A stretch of DNA of 64,000 nt from Fasciola hepatica (GCA_948099385.1 CANUEZ040000168.1:6863501-6927500), one strand, 5' to 3'; shown: positions 1 through 12,129, numbered from the stretch's first letter. Notes: a model not told the origin generated them from the sequence alone. Made by a program: numbers and translations.

Positions 1-639
1 GTGTTAGCATAAGAATATATAGTCTTATAGTCATTTTCCGAAAGGATATCCCCTGGTAACATCTAAAATCACAGGAAACACCGGAAAAGTACAAAACGCA
101 GGGAATTGTAGTGACCTCGGTCGTTTTGAGAAAATGACTATTTTCTGGACACCATTTTGGATCTATTTTCTCCACGATCTTTTCTGACGTTTGACATTGA
201 CCTCAGTGTTCTCCGGTTGCCTACGTTTTACTGGACTGACTTTTCCGAGGTTTCCGTCGACCTCGTTTCAAACCACTTTCACTTTCGTTCGTTCGCTCGC
301 GGTTCGCTCTCAGCACAGCCGTCGCGTTTCGTTCCGTTTTCCGTTCGGTGTATTTCTCGTATCAGTACTGTTTTGGTGCCACGATATATAGAATACACCT
401 CGCATCTGTAAACCGACTTACGTCTTCTCTATTCGTCCGATAGAGGGGATATCGTTGGTATTCGCTGCTAGACCCGATAGGAGACACGTTCGCCTGCCGC
501 TCCCGAACGTCTTCTATAGAATCATAAAAAACAATTTTTCTGCTAAACCGTTACTTTCTTCAGTAAAAAAACGCATATTTAGTCATTCCAAGTTAATTGC
601 AATCGATCACCAACCATATTTCTTTTAAATATAGGACTT
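1..639. other. non-coding flank, possible Gypsy 3' LTR remnant
   Basis: No gene is supported here. Positions 157-411 are pyrimidine-rich and open in two plus-strand frames, but the translation shows no domain. A TATATA string lies at 385-390. The stretch abuts the integrase end of the minus-strand Gypsy fossil, so it could contain its 3' LTR. No matching second LTR copy was found on the other side, so this stays a guess. Confidence 0.25.
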
Positions 640-3140
640 GGAAGAACAGTCCAGAAGGTTTCATTTGGGGGGGGAGGGGCTTAGCGGCCATCGAGTTGGC
701 TGGGCGGTCAAGTGGCTACCAAGCTTGACAGCAAGCTTTCCGTTGAACAACAACATATTGAGAAAACGAACGAAGGCAACTACTGGCAAATATTCGGTGG
801 GATGGCGGGTGTTATGGTTTCATCCTGGTATGTGGTCTACCTAGGGAATTTTGTGATGCATGGATCAGTCACGACTGAAGTTGAGTACCGCGGTTCGTAG
901 TGGCCGCAGATGGAACACGGAAGGTAGAAATCCAGTGTTTTTTGAGTGTCTTTAGAATTTGCTTTGCATAAATAACTGCAGTTGACACAACCGCATGCCA
1001 TCGAGTAAAACGATCGAAACCCATTACGACGTGTGTATATCTGTTGAATTGAGGAAGTAGATCGACGAAGTCAACGCGAATGTTTAAAAATGGATCTTTG
1101 GGTATAATGAATGTGCTAGAAAGCGGAAACATGTCAGTGAACCTTTTACTCCTGAAGTTGTAAACATTGTTTAGCCCATAACGCAGTGTTAGACTTCGTA
1201 TTAGACCAAACAAATAGGGCAGAAATGAGTTTGGGTGGTACGCGAATACCGGAGTGAGAACGGGAATCAAAATATTCCAGAAGGAATTCTCCGATAGAAT
1301 GGCCACGGGATTGTGCCATTGGTGGAAAGTAAGTGTGAATCCCTAAGCTGAAGGGTGGTAGATGCCCTCAAATCAGGGAACCCCGGATCATCCAGTGAGA
1401 GTTTCACTGACTTCATAAGATCAAACTTTGGGTACCAGGTTACCGACTGGTCTGCGTGAAACTTCAGCCATACCAATATCGGTCCCACGCACAACGGATA
1501 TCCGCTGGGAACTAAGAGGTGTGGTGCACTTCTCCGTGTGAGAAAAGACCGGGTTTGACATAAACTGCACGAGCCCGACGTTTGTCTTCGTTATACATGC
1601 AAAATTTCGTCCTTCCAAAAGACCTCGAGAGAGAGACGAATTGACAATTCTACAACAAGGAATTTGCGAGAGAATACATTCCCTCCCTGGAGCCTGCAAT
1701 TTCGAGGGAGGGGGTGCTAATGGTTGAAGTTGATCACGCACAACTTCATGTAGTACCGCACAAAAGGCTGTATTGGCTCGCTCCGTGGGTAGGATCAAAT
1801 TGAGGTTTGGTCTGGACTGAGATGGTGTGGAATAATTGCATTGACCAGGGCCTGTTCCACACTTTTACAAGCTATTTCACCCCAAGTAGTAAGGTTTTTA
1901 ACCTTTGGGCTGGTTTGTGGTAGGATGGTGAAGGGCGAGAGAAGGGAAGAGCAGCAAGGGAGGAAGCGGCGTTAATAGTCAAAAAAGCACAGTAAACGGA
2001 GTAACTACGTAAAGATTTTGGTAATTAGGCAGACGAGTTTATTTTTAACCCTATCGGCGATTAAAGTAACATCATCAACGTGATGCCCGGTACCATCATG
2101 GGATCTAAACAAAACAGAATTTTCGCGACTTACTTGGACTTTACTTTGCTGGAAACAGGTTAACAACTGTTGGAGATTTGAAGTATATTCTCTAGGCTAA
2201 CAGCTGGCTATTCAAATGTCAATAATGTATCCAAAGATAGAAGGAAGGACAAGTAAATCTCCATGGATGAAAAGCTGTGAGGTTTGTGTGCATTGGGCAA
2301 CTTAAAAGGCATGTGAATAAACTCAAAAAGGCTCAATCATGTGATGATGGCATTATTAGGGATGTCCTCTTCTGCCATGGGAATCAGATGGCATGACCTA
2401 AGGAAATCATTTTTTTTTTGAAAAGATGATTTGGCCACCGGGGTCGTATGCGAAATAATATACATGTGGGATGAGAATGCGGTGTGGATATTCTACCTTA
2501 TTCAGAACATTATTTTCCCGGTACGGTTTCCAACCACCTGTTGGTTTCGGAACAATATGTAAAGGAGAAGCTCACAGACCGAAAAGTGCAGAATGATGTC
2601 AAAACTTGTGTTCATATTCAAGTCTTGCGTATCTTGGCTTGTCGGGGTGAAATCGAAGAGGACGAAATTGTGCGGACTGACCACTAGTGATGACGTGGAG
2701 GCGTATCGGGTAAGATTACCGGGTTTAGCAATGACTGGGAACTACTCCAAAATGGCCGCAAAACGGTGATTACGGGATCGCTAACCGAGTACCACTTGAG
2801 ATGAATCAAAGTCAAATGCAGATTTCGCAGGGTAAGGACTTGGTATTTACCGGTTTTCGATATTTGAAGTTCATTGTTGAGCCAACCTGTGGTAGGAAGT
2901 CCGAGCAAATAGTGGGAGTCTGTAAGTCGGCCTGAATGAAATTCACGGGGAAAGTTGCAATTGTTGAATTGTTTGCCACTTGCTGTGTGAATGGTAACGA
3001 TCTGAGATGATATTTAAGTGCCTGGATGACAATGACCTCTGCACCGGTATTGATGAGATAGCGAAGACCACTCTATGGGTAACTGATAAAAAATGAGCAA
3101 CTTCTCCGTAGAGAGCCGACCTTAGCAGCCACCGTTACTG
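640..3140 (-). pseudogene. Ty3/Gypsy pol fossil: protease-RT-RNase H-integrase
   Basis: This is a decayed polyprotein read on the minus strand across several frames. In order: an aspartic protease with the active-site string LINTGAEVIVI (about 3060-3027). Then RT pieces ASPLHIVPKPTGGWKPY (about 2565-2515), RILIPHV, and IPMAEEDIPNNAIIT...LFEFIHMPFKLPN (about 2395-2290). Then the RT/RNase H junction RRFLPCCSSLLSPF (about 1975-1930), an RNase H-like FSRKFLVVELSI (about 1665-1625), and the integrase core VDFVDLLP...DRFTRW...TNRGTQ (about 1075-880). This order is diagnostic for Ty3/Gypsy. The second integrase aspartate (TDRG in the family) is Asn here, the RT YxDD block was not found, and stops and frameshifts are frequent, so the copy is dead. 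The sequence loses similarity near 640. No LTR pair could be assigned. Confidence 0.85.
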
Positions 3141-4080
3141 GGTTACTTAGCCATCTGACCGTTTGAAAAACGTGCGCCAATAACAGAACGAGCCACAATG
3201 GCATGCCTGAGAGTCAGAAGTGCTACTTTACTAACACCGATTTGCAGCCCATGATTTCTGAACGGTGACCTTGGTCGACGAGTGGCATTCCTCCATTCGT
3301 GGCAACGAGTACCTAACGCGGTGAACATAGCGCCGACCTAGATGCACAACATGCAAACGGTTTCTTTTACGTTCGCGCTGTCACTGTCAACACACGACTG
3401 ATTGAGTGGGGATTCAGGACAATGAGAAGTGGCGCAAAAATTGGAGGCGGCTTTTGATATCATAGTTGAATCTCTTATCGGCGTGATTTTTGGTGTCGTA
3501 CTCGAGTCTGCGTTGGGAAGGTTGTTTGAACGTAGGGTCAACCGGTTTGGTAACACTTCATTGACCTGTAGGCATGTTGAATTAGTTTGTCGAGGGTGGT
3601 AGTTGGCTCTAGCGTGAGAAAAATCGTTGCATCAATAAGGTAATTTATCAACCCATCTCTCCCGAAAAATGGCGTAGTCCATTATGCAACGTACCAGAAG
3701 AGACCACATGTGACACAAATTGTGATGGCGCTTGGCATTCAAGTTCCACTAAAATGAATAACTCATGGGACATTTTTAAGCAAGATATTCTGTCTGCTAC
3801 GTAACCACCTCTTTTAGTTTTCCCAGGAAGTATCTGATGAAACTGGATCCAGAAGATCTTTGACTTCAAAAGCATCATCAAATGGGAGTGCCTGGAAAGC
3901 AGGGTAATGCAATGTGTGATCGCTGGTTGGGTAGATGGAAGAGCACAGCCTCTATCTGTTCGGATCGTACCCTGGGATTGATCGGAGCGAAGAAAGGTAG
4001 TTCAAGGGCCACGCAATGAGTGGCGAAGAATTTTTCGTCGGACAGCTTCAAGTTTGGGGAACTTCGGAGGAACATAAATC
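3141..4080 (-). pseudogene. probable gag region of the Gypsy fossil
   Basis: It lies directly 5' (minus strand) of the protease and holds a chain of open segments (4075-3878, 3881-3648, 3556-3338, 3328-3143) in different frames, as expected of a decayed gag. The 3328-3143 segment is Arg/His-rich with an isolated Cys-His, possibly a degraded zinc knuckle. No complete CCHC motif is visible. The assignment rests mainly on position relative to pol. Confidence 0.45.
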
Positions 4081-4520
4081 ATGTCTAGGGTCAGGAGACA
4101 AAAACGGGGCTTGCCAACTTTGTGAAGTACTAGCGAGTCTAGGAGATTAAGTCAGTGCCAAAACAATCTAGGAAACCGAAATAGGCCAAGAAAAGTGGTC
4201 AGATAAACAGACAGAAAACCTAAGCACACGAGAAGTGAAAATAAGGCAGATGGTAAGAAGCGAACTTCTAACCTTCACCCTCCCAGTTGTAGAAACCTGG
4301 TTGCCAAAAGTTCAGTGTCGACAAAAGTGTTCAGTTCAGTTCAGCTTCGAGCACCTGACAGTGGTTTGCCACATTGAAAGAGGTGATATAGAAACGACTG
4401 CCGAAAGCCGCTGTAGAAGCCGCTAAAACTTTACTGCTCACAGATAAATCACCGACTGAATTAACCCCAGGACACAGCAAATCAGTAAGCTAGCGTGCGC
4501 CAGAACGAGTGGTTTATTGA

Positions 4521-5060
4521 GTGTGTGTTTTGAACTGTCCCACTGACTCTAGTAAGAAGATATTTCAGGCGTGTAATCATTTTTTTTATCATACAGAAAC
4601 AAGAAGATTTCATTGGGTAGTGCGTTATTGCTGTCATATTCATGGTAAGGAGAGCATTGGCCCAGAACACTTCCCATAACCGCCTCTCTTAACTGGCTCT
4701 TCTGCTTACGAACCCGATTGGCCGATTTCGTCCTGGTTGGTTAAGGCAGTAGTTAATAGTCCATTGGTTAATTTCAATTCATTCAATTGAAACAACCCCT
4801 GGACCCTGATTGGTTGGTTTTTGTTCTGTCCAGTTAAGATAACGCATAGCTGCTGGTCGGTTGATTCTACTCGGTTCAGTGAAAGCGACTGTTTGTGGAT
4901 GGCTAGGTGGTTGCGTTTCTTTTCGTCACGAGCTGAATGGGCCATCAACCCGCTTCTTTGGCCTAAGCTTTGCCGTCGATTTTGGACAGATAAAGAAGTG
5001 CTGCTGCTTACGGAACTAAACCGTTTATGGATGCACCAGCCAATACCCTCCTAGTGTGTG
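4521..5060. repeat. dispersed repeat fragment, related to 45.66-46.05 kb
   Basis: The 26-base segment at 4536-4561 (tgtcccact.actctagtaag core) recurs at about 45666 with one or two differences. It is followed in both places by several TGATTGG-type motifs, a TTGATTCT string and a CCAATACCCTC/CCCATACCCTC end. Its place upstream of the Gypsy gag suggests an LTR or 5' leader, but this is not proven. Weak open frames at 4706-5054 have no domain. Confidence 0.35.
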
Positions 5061-6440
5061 TCCAAAAAGGTGCGTATTGGTTTTGTACATTAGAATGTCG
5101 GTAAAGCAAAAGAGTGCTGCACCAAGTGGCGTTGTAAACATAGAAAAAGTGGAAATTTTACAATTACCAATTGTCTGAAGGTTGAGAATGAGATCACGAA
5201 GGGATCTTTTTCTGTGCGGATTAGATAATTAAATTCTGTCCGCTCGGAAGAAATAAAATTATTGAGTTTGAAATGATACAAACCCAAGGTATTTACTTTG
5301 TCTTGGGAGAAATTTATCATAGAATCCGGAAAATTATGATTTTTTTACCAGATCGTATGCATCCTTCTTGATGAAGTTCGAAGAAAATGCTGTGAGGTGA
5401 TGCTTGCATTCATTTCTGGAAACCATCGTTTTTATTGCCACCGCATGTATAAACTTTGTTTTATCACTCCGAACGAAGCTGTTCCTGGTCCAACCACTAA
5501 TATGACACGCTCTCTTGTGAGTTCCCCTTGAAAGTTTCTTGCTCAGTACTCTTTGCCCTGCAGGTTCGCATTAACGTATCTGTGGTTCGACTTTGGTTTT
5601 CTCGGTGCTAGCGAAGCGTCACTTGATTCGTGGCCGTATTTATCAACCGCGACCGTAAGCCGTGAATATCATTAGCCCTGTGCGCTAACTTTTACACTCA
5701 ACCCGTTTTTTATTGGATCACCTAATCCCCAAAAGTTCGGAGTAGTCATCGCATTCTTTGGAGGTATATTTCATATTCAATGAGTACATTTTCAACTAAA
5801 TGCATGAAAGGATTCCAGTGCGACAAGGAAAATACGATATTGTATGAATTTACGAAGTATTATCCCACACTGAGTGTCGAGAGATACTGCACGCGGCGCA
5901 CCGTAGCACTGTGCATAATGCGCACAAGTATGCACGGTATAGTGGCATATAAATATTATATAAGCGCTTAATTACGTTACTCTCAGGCTCTGATAAGTGG
6001 TAATATCCAAGGTGGTAACGGTGACAACTGGAGGGCATTCACTTTGTTTGGGTCGTCGGTTTGTCCATTCCCGCTCCCTAGGAACACACCACTGTTCGGT
6101 CACAATCAACATCCAAAGCGTCAGACAAAATTCCCAATCAAAAACCAATGCTTAAAAGTAAAGTGTAGTGTAAATCTATTCAGAATGACGTTTGTGATCC
6201 AGCCATATGCTGGGGATGATCGACATCAGTTCAAGCCGAAAGGCTGAGTATAATGACCCATGATGGAGGCAAAAAACAACCTTCCATGTCTCACAATATA
6301 TTCATCTGGTTCCACCAACCATTTTTACTGATATGGCGAGTGTCCCGAGACTGAAATGAAAGAAAGCGATAGACATTGGCGGTATCAGTAAGCTAATTCA
6401 CTGTCCTGTGAGATTATTAGGAAAAGGGAGCCAGGGAAGC
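5061..6440. other. no recognisable feature
   Basis: AT-rich sequence with only short open frames. No domain, splice pair, repeat homology or RNA gene could be supported. Confidence 0.5.
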
Positions 6441-6680
6441 TAGCGACTGGAGCACACGAGCCAAGGTGTGCCAAGTTTCCTGAAAAACCTGGAAAAATGG
6501 CGATGGGGCAAAGCCGGACAGCTCCAGGTTGACTTAAGCAACTAGAATTCAAAAAACCGGTAGACTGATGAGATTGAATCTAACCTAAATTCCCAACTTA
6601 TTAAAGAGACCGATCAGTTTTCTGTTGATCAGTGTTACGTACATTAGGATGTGACTAATAAAAGTCACTCACATGTCAAA
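6440..6680 (+). repeat. dispersed repeat, second copy at 61.94-62.17 kb
   Basis: Shares an ordered set of near-identical strings with 61940-62165: AAAGCCGGAC, then CCAGG.GGACTTAAG, then a CTAACCT(A/G)AATT block, and an ending with (T/A)G.GTACATTAGG or a related string. It is an old, diverged repeat. No coding capacity was recognised. Confidence 0.5.
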
Positions 6681-6821
6681 TAGGCCGTCTGTAACGGAAC
6701 AACCTGCCCTGAACGCGGTTAAGTACATTGAGGTAAAATTACCAAGCAGCATGCCCAACAACTTCATTACTGAGTGCTCGTTTGGCAACTTTAGGTTAAC
6801 TTTAAGACTACGTTGGGCAAC

Positions 6822-6914
6822 ATCATTAGAAACGTTGGGCAACTCTACGGGCACACAACTGGGCGCTCACTGGCCTACGCCCAACGTGCGAAAATTCGAT
6901 CGAAATGGGTACCC
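6822..6914 (+). repeat. 93-bp direct repeat, copy 1
   Basis: Almost identical to 7142-7234, starting at ATCATTAGAAACG and ending at GAAATGGGTACC. Inside it GTTGGGC and GCCCAAC lie about 40 bases apart, so it can form a stem-loop. GTTGGGC also occurs just upstream at 6813, hinting at further decayed tandem structure. Confidence 0.8.
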
Positions 6915-7141
6915 TGAATGCAGTTTTACCCTTGAAATTCCGATGCATCGACGAACTGAGATTTTCGGGCCTATAACCAGCCAAGATTCACCTTTTGTAT
7001 ATTCCGAAATGTCGCTTACCAGATAACTTCATGGCACAATGTTTCCATTTTGGTCGATCATCAGGTATTTTCGTCAATTTTGTGATTTGGCTACATCGCA
7101 GCACGACAAACACGTTCCCAATTGGGCTCGCGTCGGGCTAT

Positions 7142-7234
7142 ATCATTAGAAACGTTGGGCAACTCTACCGGCACCCAACTGGGAGCTCACTGGCCTACGC
7201 CCAACGTGCGAAAATTCGATCGAAATGGGTACCC
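7142..7234 (+). repeat. 93-bp direct repeat, copy 2
   Basis: Second copy of the 6822-6914 repeat, offset 320 bases, with only a few substitutions. A distant relative of its right end, CAAAGTGCGAAAAAATGG, occurs near 10530. This ties it to the larger duplicated block downstream. Confidence 0.8.
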
Positions 7235-8850
7235 CTATTTCCTAATCCATCTAAACTGACCATTTCTTAGTCTGTTTGCCCATTATCCATCTTCTCGATC
7301 AAAACCACTAATTTACCACTGATTACAAAAAGCTTTGTTTGTGAAAATCAGATCGTTTATCGCAAAAATGGTGTACTGAAAATTTGTGCAAATTTGCAAT
7401 CCGAGGACTACTTCATTCAGAATCCCACAAAGATGATCATCGTTCTTGTGTTACGTGGTCATCGGATCTGAAATATCAAAATATAGATAAGAGAGACAGT
7501 TGCAAATGAGGAAAGGTTTGACAATAAAATATTTTCGTTTGCACATTTCGAAGATAATTTGATTGAAAATTTTCAACAAAACGGAGTAATGACTGAGAAT
7601 TTATGTATGAAAACAACTGTAAACAGTGAAATAGTAGAATATCAAATGAACTGTGAACTCAGCCTGAGGACCACTTAGAGTTATGGTTTGTGAGAAAATT
7701 GTTACCAATTTTCAGAAGACCTTAAGAGTTGTTGACTACACAAAATGAGTGAAAAATTCCTAAAGGAAAAGTATCGTGAGAGTTATTTCAAACGAAACGA
7801 AACAGTTTACATATCTGCGTTCTCATCTTGCATTGCCTCGATTTCTGGCCTTAGTAAACCAACGTTTTATGTCTTTCAGCGAGAGACACTGATTCTCCTG
7901 CTATTCTTGTGATGAATCGATCAGCTTCTGGGTTTTAGTGGAAGACAAACAATTTCACTGACTTACCCTTGATGGCAACAATAAGCCTGTGTTTTTGAAC
8001 GGCTTTTCGTTGCACACTTCTGAACCAGAAGCCTGTTTCCAGTGCTCCGGATAGCAGGTACAAGCTAGATTCCGAGAATTGCCTTAGAAATGGGCTATCA
8101 GCCGAAATTTCCGACGTTTACCGAAAGACGGTAAAATTCAGTGGGATAGATGAGGAATGAAGCAGTATCAATCACGTTTATGTTTTCGAGGGACACCGGA
8201 CGCAGTCTCAGCTGAGGGCGTTGAACTTTCGACCGTCTGCAAGCAGAGCATTCAAAAATGTCTTCCATTTGGCGGAAACCAGTTGTCCTTACAGCAAGCA
8301 GGCAAAGATCGAACAGCCTTCTGGCATCGAACAACATACAAACGGCTTAGAACTAAGTGCCAGTTGGTTATGTTTGTTTACGTTATCTTTTGTCGTGAAT
8401 TTACACATTGAAACTTAGTCATCTCCAGATCGCTACAGGCTTAGGCTACTCCGTGCCCAATGGATGCCGTTGCTGTTGTCGCACTGGAAGACAAATACGT
8501 AATGTAAAAAGTGAAGTTGAATAAATATATATTTAGTTGGCCTTACACACGATTGGAATATCGGAGTTACGGATGTTATTGGAAGGCGATGGACCTTTAC
8601 AAGTGGTTGTGCGAATGGATGTACTGAGAATGTCCAATAGTCTGCCATCTACGGACAGACGATTTGATAACAAACCGTGTGAAAAATCGAACAAAACACT
8701 GAAATGATTAAAAACTTTCACTATCGATCAAATTGCACTTTTTGAGTGGGGTTTGTTGCTGATGATAATTTACCTAGTTGCATAGTAGAGCAAAAATCAC
8801 ATACAGAACACAGGATGAATTCGCATGACATATTTCCCTTGAGTAACGCG
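7235..8850. repeat. diverged ~1.4-kb duplicated block, copy 1
   Basis: Colinear landmarks match 10560-11960 in the same order: a CCACTGATT.AC / GTGGTCA.CGGATCTG stretch, GG.G.ACACTTAG, CTGACTTACCCTTGA, GACAAATACGTAA, and ACATACAGAACACA.GATGAAT. Copy 1 has an extra segment of roughly 350 bases at about 8045-8430. Divergence is high, so the duplication is old. It may be two copies of an unclassified transposon or a host segmental duplication. Confidence 0.6.
7967..8032 (-). CDS. candidate mini-exon, copy 1
   Basis: Read on the minus strand this 66-base segment encodes ASGSEVCNEKPFKNTG and a few more residues. It ends ...TCAAGG followed by a consensus GTAAGT donor (7966-7961). The paralogous segment at 11524-11589 keeps the frame, the length and the donor, while the flanks are more diverged. 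The upstream boundary is uncertain: a CAG precedes it but the pyrimidine tract is poor. Product unknown. It could instead be part of a transposon. Confidence 0.3.
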
Positions 8851-9522
8851 GAATACACGGCAAATGGTAGCTCAAAGCGTGCAGCACGTCACGATGTTGC
8901 ATTGTGGTTAGCATGGTGGCTATAAAATCATCGGACAAGGACTGTAAACGAGCACCCACGTTGAGGTCGGTACACAGTTCTTCCAAGCTGTATCTGTTGA
9001 CTGGCTTGGAAATATTGAAATAATTCACAAATACGCTAACCTGTAAAGATGATCTGATTTGATGTGCTGGTAGTGAGTACATCCCCACTCAAAACAATCT
9101 AGACTCCAATTATGCTGGTGGTCCAAAGTTTGGGGTTCTACTTGAAAAGCATGAACACCAGGAGCAGCCTCATTTAATATGCTTTAGGGTTAAATGAAAT
9201 CCCTATAACATTCGGTTTTTCTTATCATACCCACTGATTGCCATTTAGGCCACCAATGCCTGTGCTTTCATAACACGGGCTTTCTACAAATGAGTTACAA
9301 TTTTACACTGAGGATTTTATTGTGTCTCCAGTACCTCTACCACCTTGTCTCTTTAGACATACCAATGTATTCTGATTCCCAGAGTCGGAAGATAAACGAC
9401 CACCGTTAAATAGCGGTTAGTACTCAATATCGCTTAAATTTCACAGAAAAACAGCACTATGAATCGGCTACCTCAGATCCCAATGTTATTCATATGTATA
9501 AATTCCATTATACACGTATATC

Positions 9523-9526
<4 letters not shown>

Positions 9527-9565
<39 letters not shown>
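9527..9565. repeat. (TA)n microsatellite
   Basis: About 39 bases of perfect TA dinucleotide repeat, followed by imperfect TATA-rich sequence near 9715-9740. Confidence 0.95.
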
Positions 9566-9567
<2 letters not shown>

Positions 9568-9699
9568 GAAATGCTCAAAATTCACTGTGCCGCACTTCAA
9601 TTCACTGTTGTATGACACAATAGAAAACTATACAGTACATAGCGGTGCAATGCAATGAGGTGCGAATCAGTTCAATTTACTACAATATGTTGAGGGAGA

Positions 9700-10050
9700 T
9701 TTACGAAAATTCACATATATAGCTATATATATACATACTATCGGCGTGAGCACTTGCACATGCAGCTCCGTTGTTCATTGATTTGGCAGTGACCCAGACA
9801 CGAATAACCAGCAGATAACGCAGTTGTGATTCATTTGTGGACTCTTCAATGAAGAGTGTCCATTCACACTCCAGACTGATCAGATTAGATCCTTGTGAGG
9901 TTACAGCATCGGAGTGTACGAGTATGAAGATGAGTGGTCAGAGGAGTACCGGGTACGCAAAGCTGATGAGTGGCAACAACTGCGAAACCGGTCGTGTGCT
10001 TCCGGGGAAGTTTTGTCTACAAGTTTACATGCTACTTACTATATATATAC
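9700..10050 (+). repeat. TA-bordered repeat unit, copy 1 (second copy 31.0-31.35 kb, minus)
   Basis: About 300 bases align with the minus strand of 31000-31350, including GTGATTC, GACTCTTC, GAAGATGAG/GAGGATGAG and a conserved TGGCAACAA(C/T)TGCGAAACC core. Both copies are bordered by TA-rich tracts. A frame can be read through both (containing WQQLRN), but substitutions are spread over all codon positions, so I treat it as a repeat rather than a gene. The core resembles a hammerhead ribozyme (see findings). Confidence 0.6.
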
Positions 10051-10429
10051 TCATAAAATGCGTATAAAAATACACATAGATATATATTCATTACAAGGAT
10101 ATACACTCAAACAACCATCAGCAACTGTAAAACAACCACTGTGCAGTTACTGACGTGAAACAATCCGCTGGAAGTGACTTCGACTGTTCTAGTAGTAGAA
10201 TGTCCGAATTCCATCTGTACAGTGCGTTTCCCAAGAATATGCCCAACTCCGTAAGCATCAATTTCTATTCTTGCTACTGACAAAGGTAGCAGTAGTTAGA
10301 TCTTGGAATCTCATGCTCCAAGTCCAGGATGGACTAGATGGTTGTGAGCTGCCAGTGATTCTCAGAGATTTTGAATATCCGGATATTTTTCATAACTGTG
10401 GCTGCTGGTTCTCCAAGGTCCCCGATCAC

Positions 10430-11960
10430 TGATCTTGGCACTGGGACACTTTGGGTTAAAAATAAGCTACATCTTTGGAGATGTTTGTCCATACTACAGA
10501 CGCCTAATTCAGCGCGTAGGGCCCCACCCAAAGTGCGAAAAAATGGCTGGAAATGGGAACCTCCTGTTTTGCTTTTCAGTCGTAATTACATGTCCCAAGT
10601 CTAGTTGGCGATGATCGATCCACTTGGAGCAAACCACTGATTTACTAGTTTTCAAAAACAAAACTGCGAAAATCAATAATTTTATTGTGATAATGTTACA
10701 ATGGGAATTTGTACATCTTGCGGCTGTTTCATTCTGAATCTTCTAACAGTGTTCTCTGCTGCTGTGTTTTGTGGTCAACGGATCTGCAATATTAAGATGT
10801 AGAAAGGTAAATCAGTTGCACGTAAGTACTCATTGAACAACAAAAACTCAAGTGCAAATTTTAAAAATAGTTTCATTGGAACTGTTATCAGCAAAACGGA
10901 GAAATAGTTGATAATCTTGTTTACAGCTGTCCCTCTAGCTCTAGTGAAACGTTTTTTTCTGCCCAAGAATCATAGGTCAGCTACGTTGAGTCTAATCTTA
11001 CCTTTGATTTTGGACGGGCGAAGGCGTGCCTCCTGATCATTGAACCAGGGTTTCTTTGTTCGTACCTGCTACTACTCTCACGCTATGTATCAAAGAAGAT
11101 ACGTTAAGTAAAATAAAAAAGTATCGGAAAATTGGGAAGCAGTAGGCTAGACATAGTGGAAGTTTATCCTCTGAAAAAGAGGGCTGCAATGTACCAATAA
11201 GTAAAAGCTATGAACTAAACCTGGAGAACACTTAGGGATGGGATTTGTGATGTACGCTGACACTAATACTCAAAATGCCCTAAAGGGTACTGATTATGTC
11301 AGATGAATAAAACAATTCCAAGGAAAGGTGCCGTGTGAGAGGTACTTCAAAGTAGATAGTAGTATAAGTGGCTGCTTTCTGGCAGCGCATCGCCGCGATC
11401 CTTATGTTGATAAATCAAAGCACTACGTGTTTCCGAAGATAGATAACTGTTCTTCTGCGAACCTCGGGATGAAACAAACAACGTCTGGGGCTTAATCAAG
11501 GATGATCGGTTTAACTGACTTACCCTTGACAGGAATAATGAGCCTGTGTTTCTGAACGGTACTTTGTTGCAAACTTTCAGACCAGAAGCAGACTAGTGAC
11601 ACTTAGACCCAATGGAGGCCGTCTGTTGTCACGCACAAAGACAAATACGTAACCCAGAAAAATGAAGGTGAAAAATACAAACTTGCATGAATGTATGCGA
11701 AATTGAAACAAGGGCTCAACAGGAGTCATTGCAAGGCAATAAACATTTACTAAGGATGGTGTGGATGAGTGCAGTATGTTTGGCTGACAGTACACCACCC
11801 ACGGAACGACTTGATGACAAACCAATGGAGCTTAAGTATTGAAAATTTGTTATTTTCCCATATGTTTACAATTTTTTCGGGGCTTTCGTTGATAAGGTAG
11901 TGTCAGTTGATGGCACACCGAAGTAAAAAATACGTACAGAACACAAGATGAATGCGCGTG
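10430..11960. repeat. diverged duplicated block, copy 2
   Basis: Colinear with 7235-8850 (landmarks listed there), and shorter because it lacks the ~350-base insertion. Its left end also retains a decayed version of the 93-bp repeat near 10430-10560. No intact long frame is present. Confidence 0.6.
11524..11589 (-). CDS. candidate mini-exon, copy 2
   Basis: On the minus strand it encodes ASGLKVCNKVPFRNTG and a few more residues, followed directly by a GTAAGT donor (11523-11518). It matches copy 1 at 7967-8032 in frame, length and donor. A CACTAG lies just upstream and could be the acceptor. Several amino-acid differences are conservative (Lys/Arg, Leu/Phe). Product unknown. Confidence 0.3.
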
Positions 11961-12085
11961 GCACAGATGGAAAATAGGAAGTAAATTATCATCCAAAGCA
12001 CCATTACCTTCCTATTCGAGTTCTCCGAATTGCATTTCATAAGGAAAATGCAGAAATTGTTCGACATTCCACGTTTGGCGTCTAG

Positions 12086-12126
12086 ATCGCAAACGTTTCA
12101 TCTTCAGTCAAGGTGACATCGTCAGA
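12086..12126 (-). ncRNA. hammerhead-like motif, degenerate
   Basis: Minus strand: CTGACGA, an imperfect hairpin starting GTCACC, then GAAACG. It is one of a family of four related sites in this window (also 13552, 14769, 23290). The stem II arm is eroded and one extra base sits between CTGACGA and the stem, so activity is doubtful. Confidence 0.35.
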
Positions 12127-12129
12127 GCG

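Noticed and set aside
1..640. 3' LTR of the Gypsy element
   Set aside because: No second copy of this sequence flanks the other side of the element, so it could not be established.
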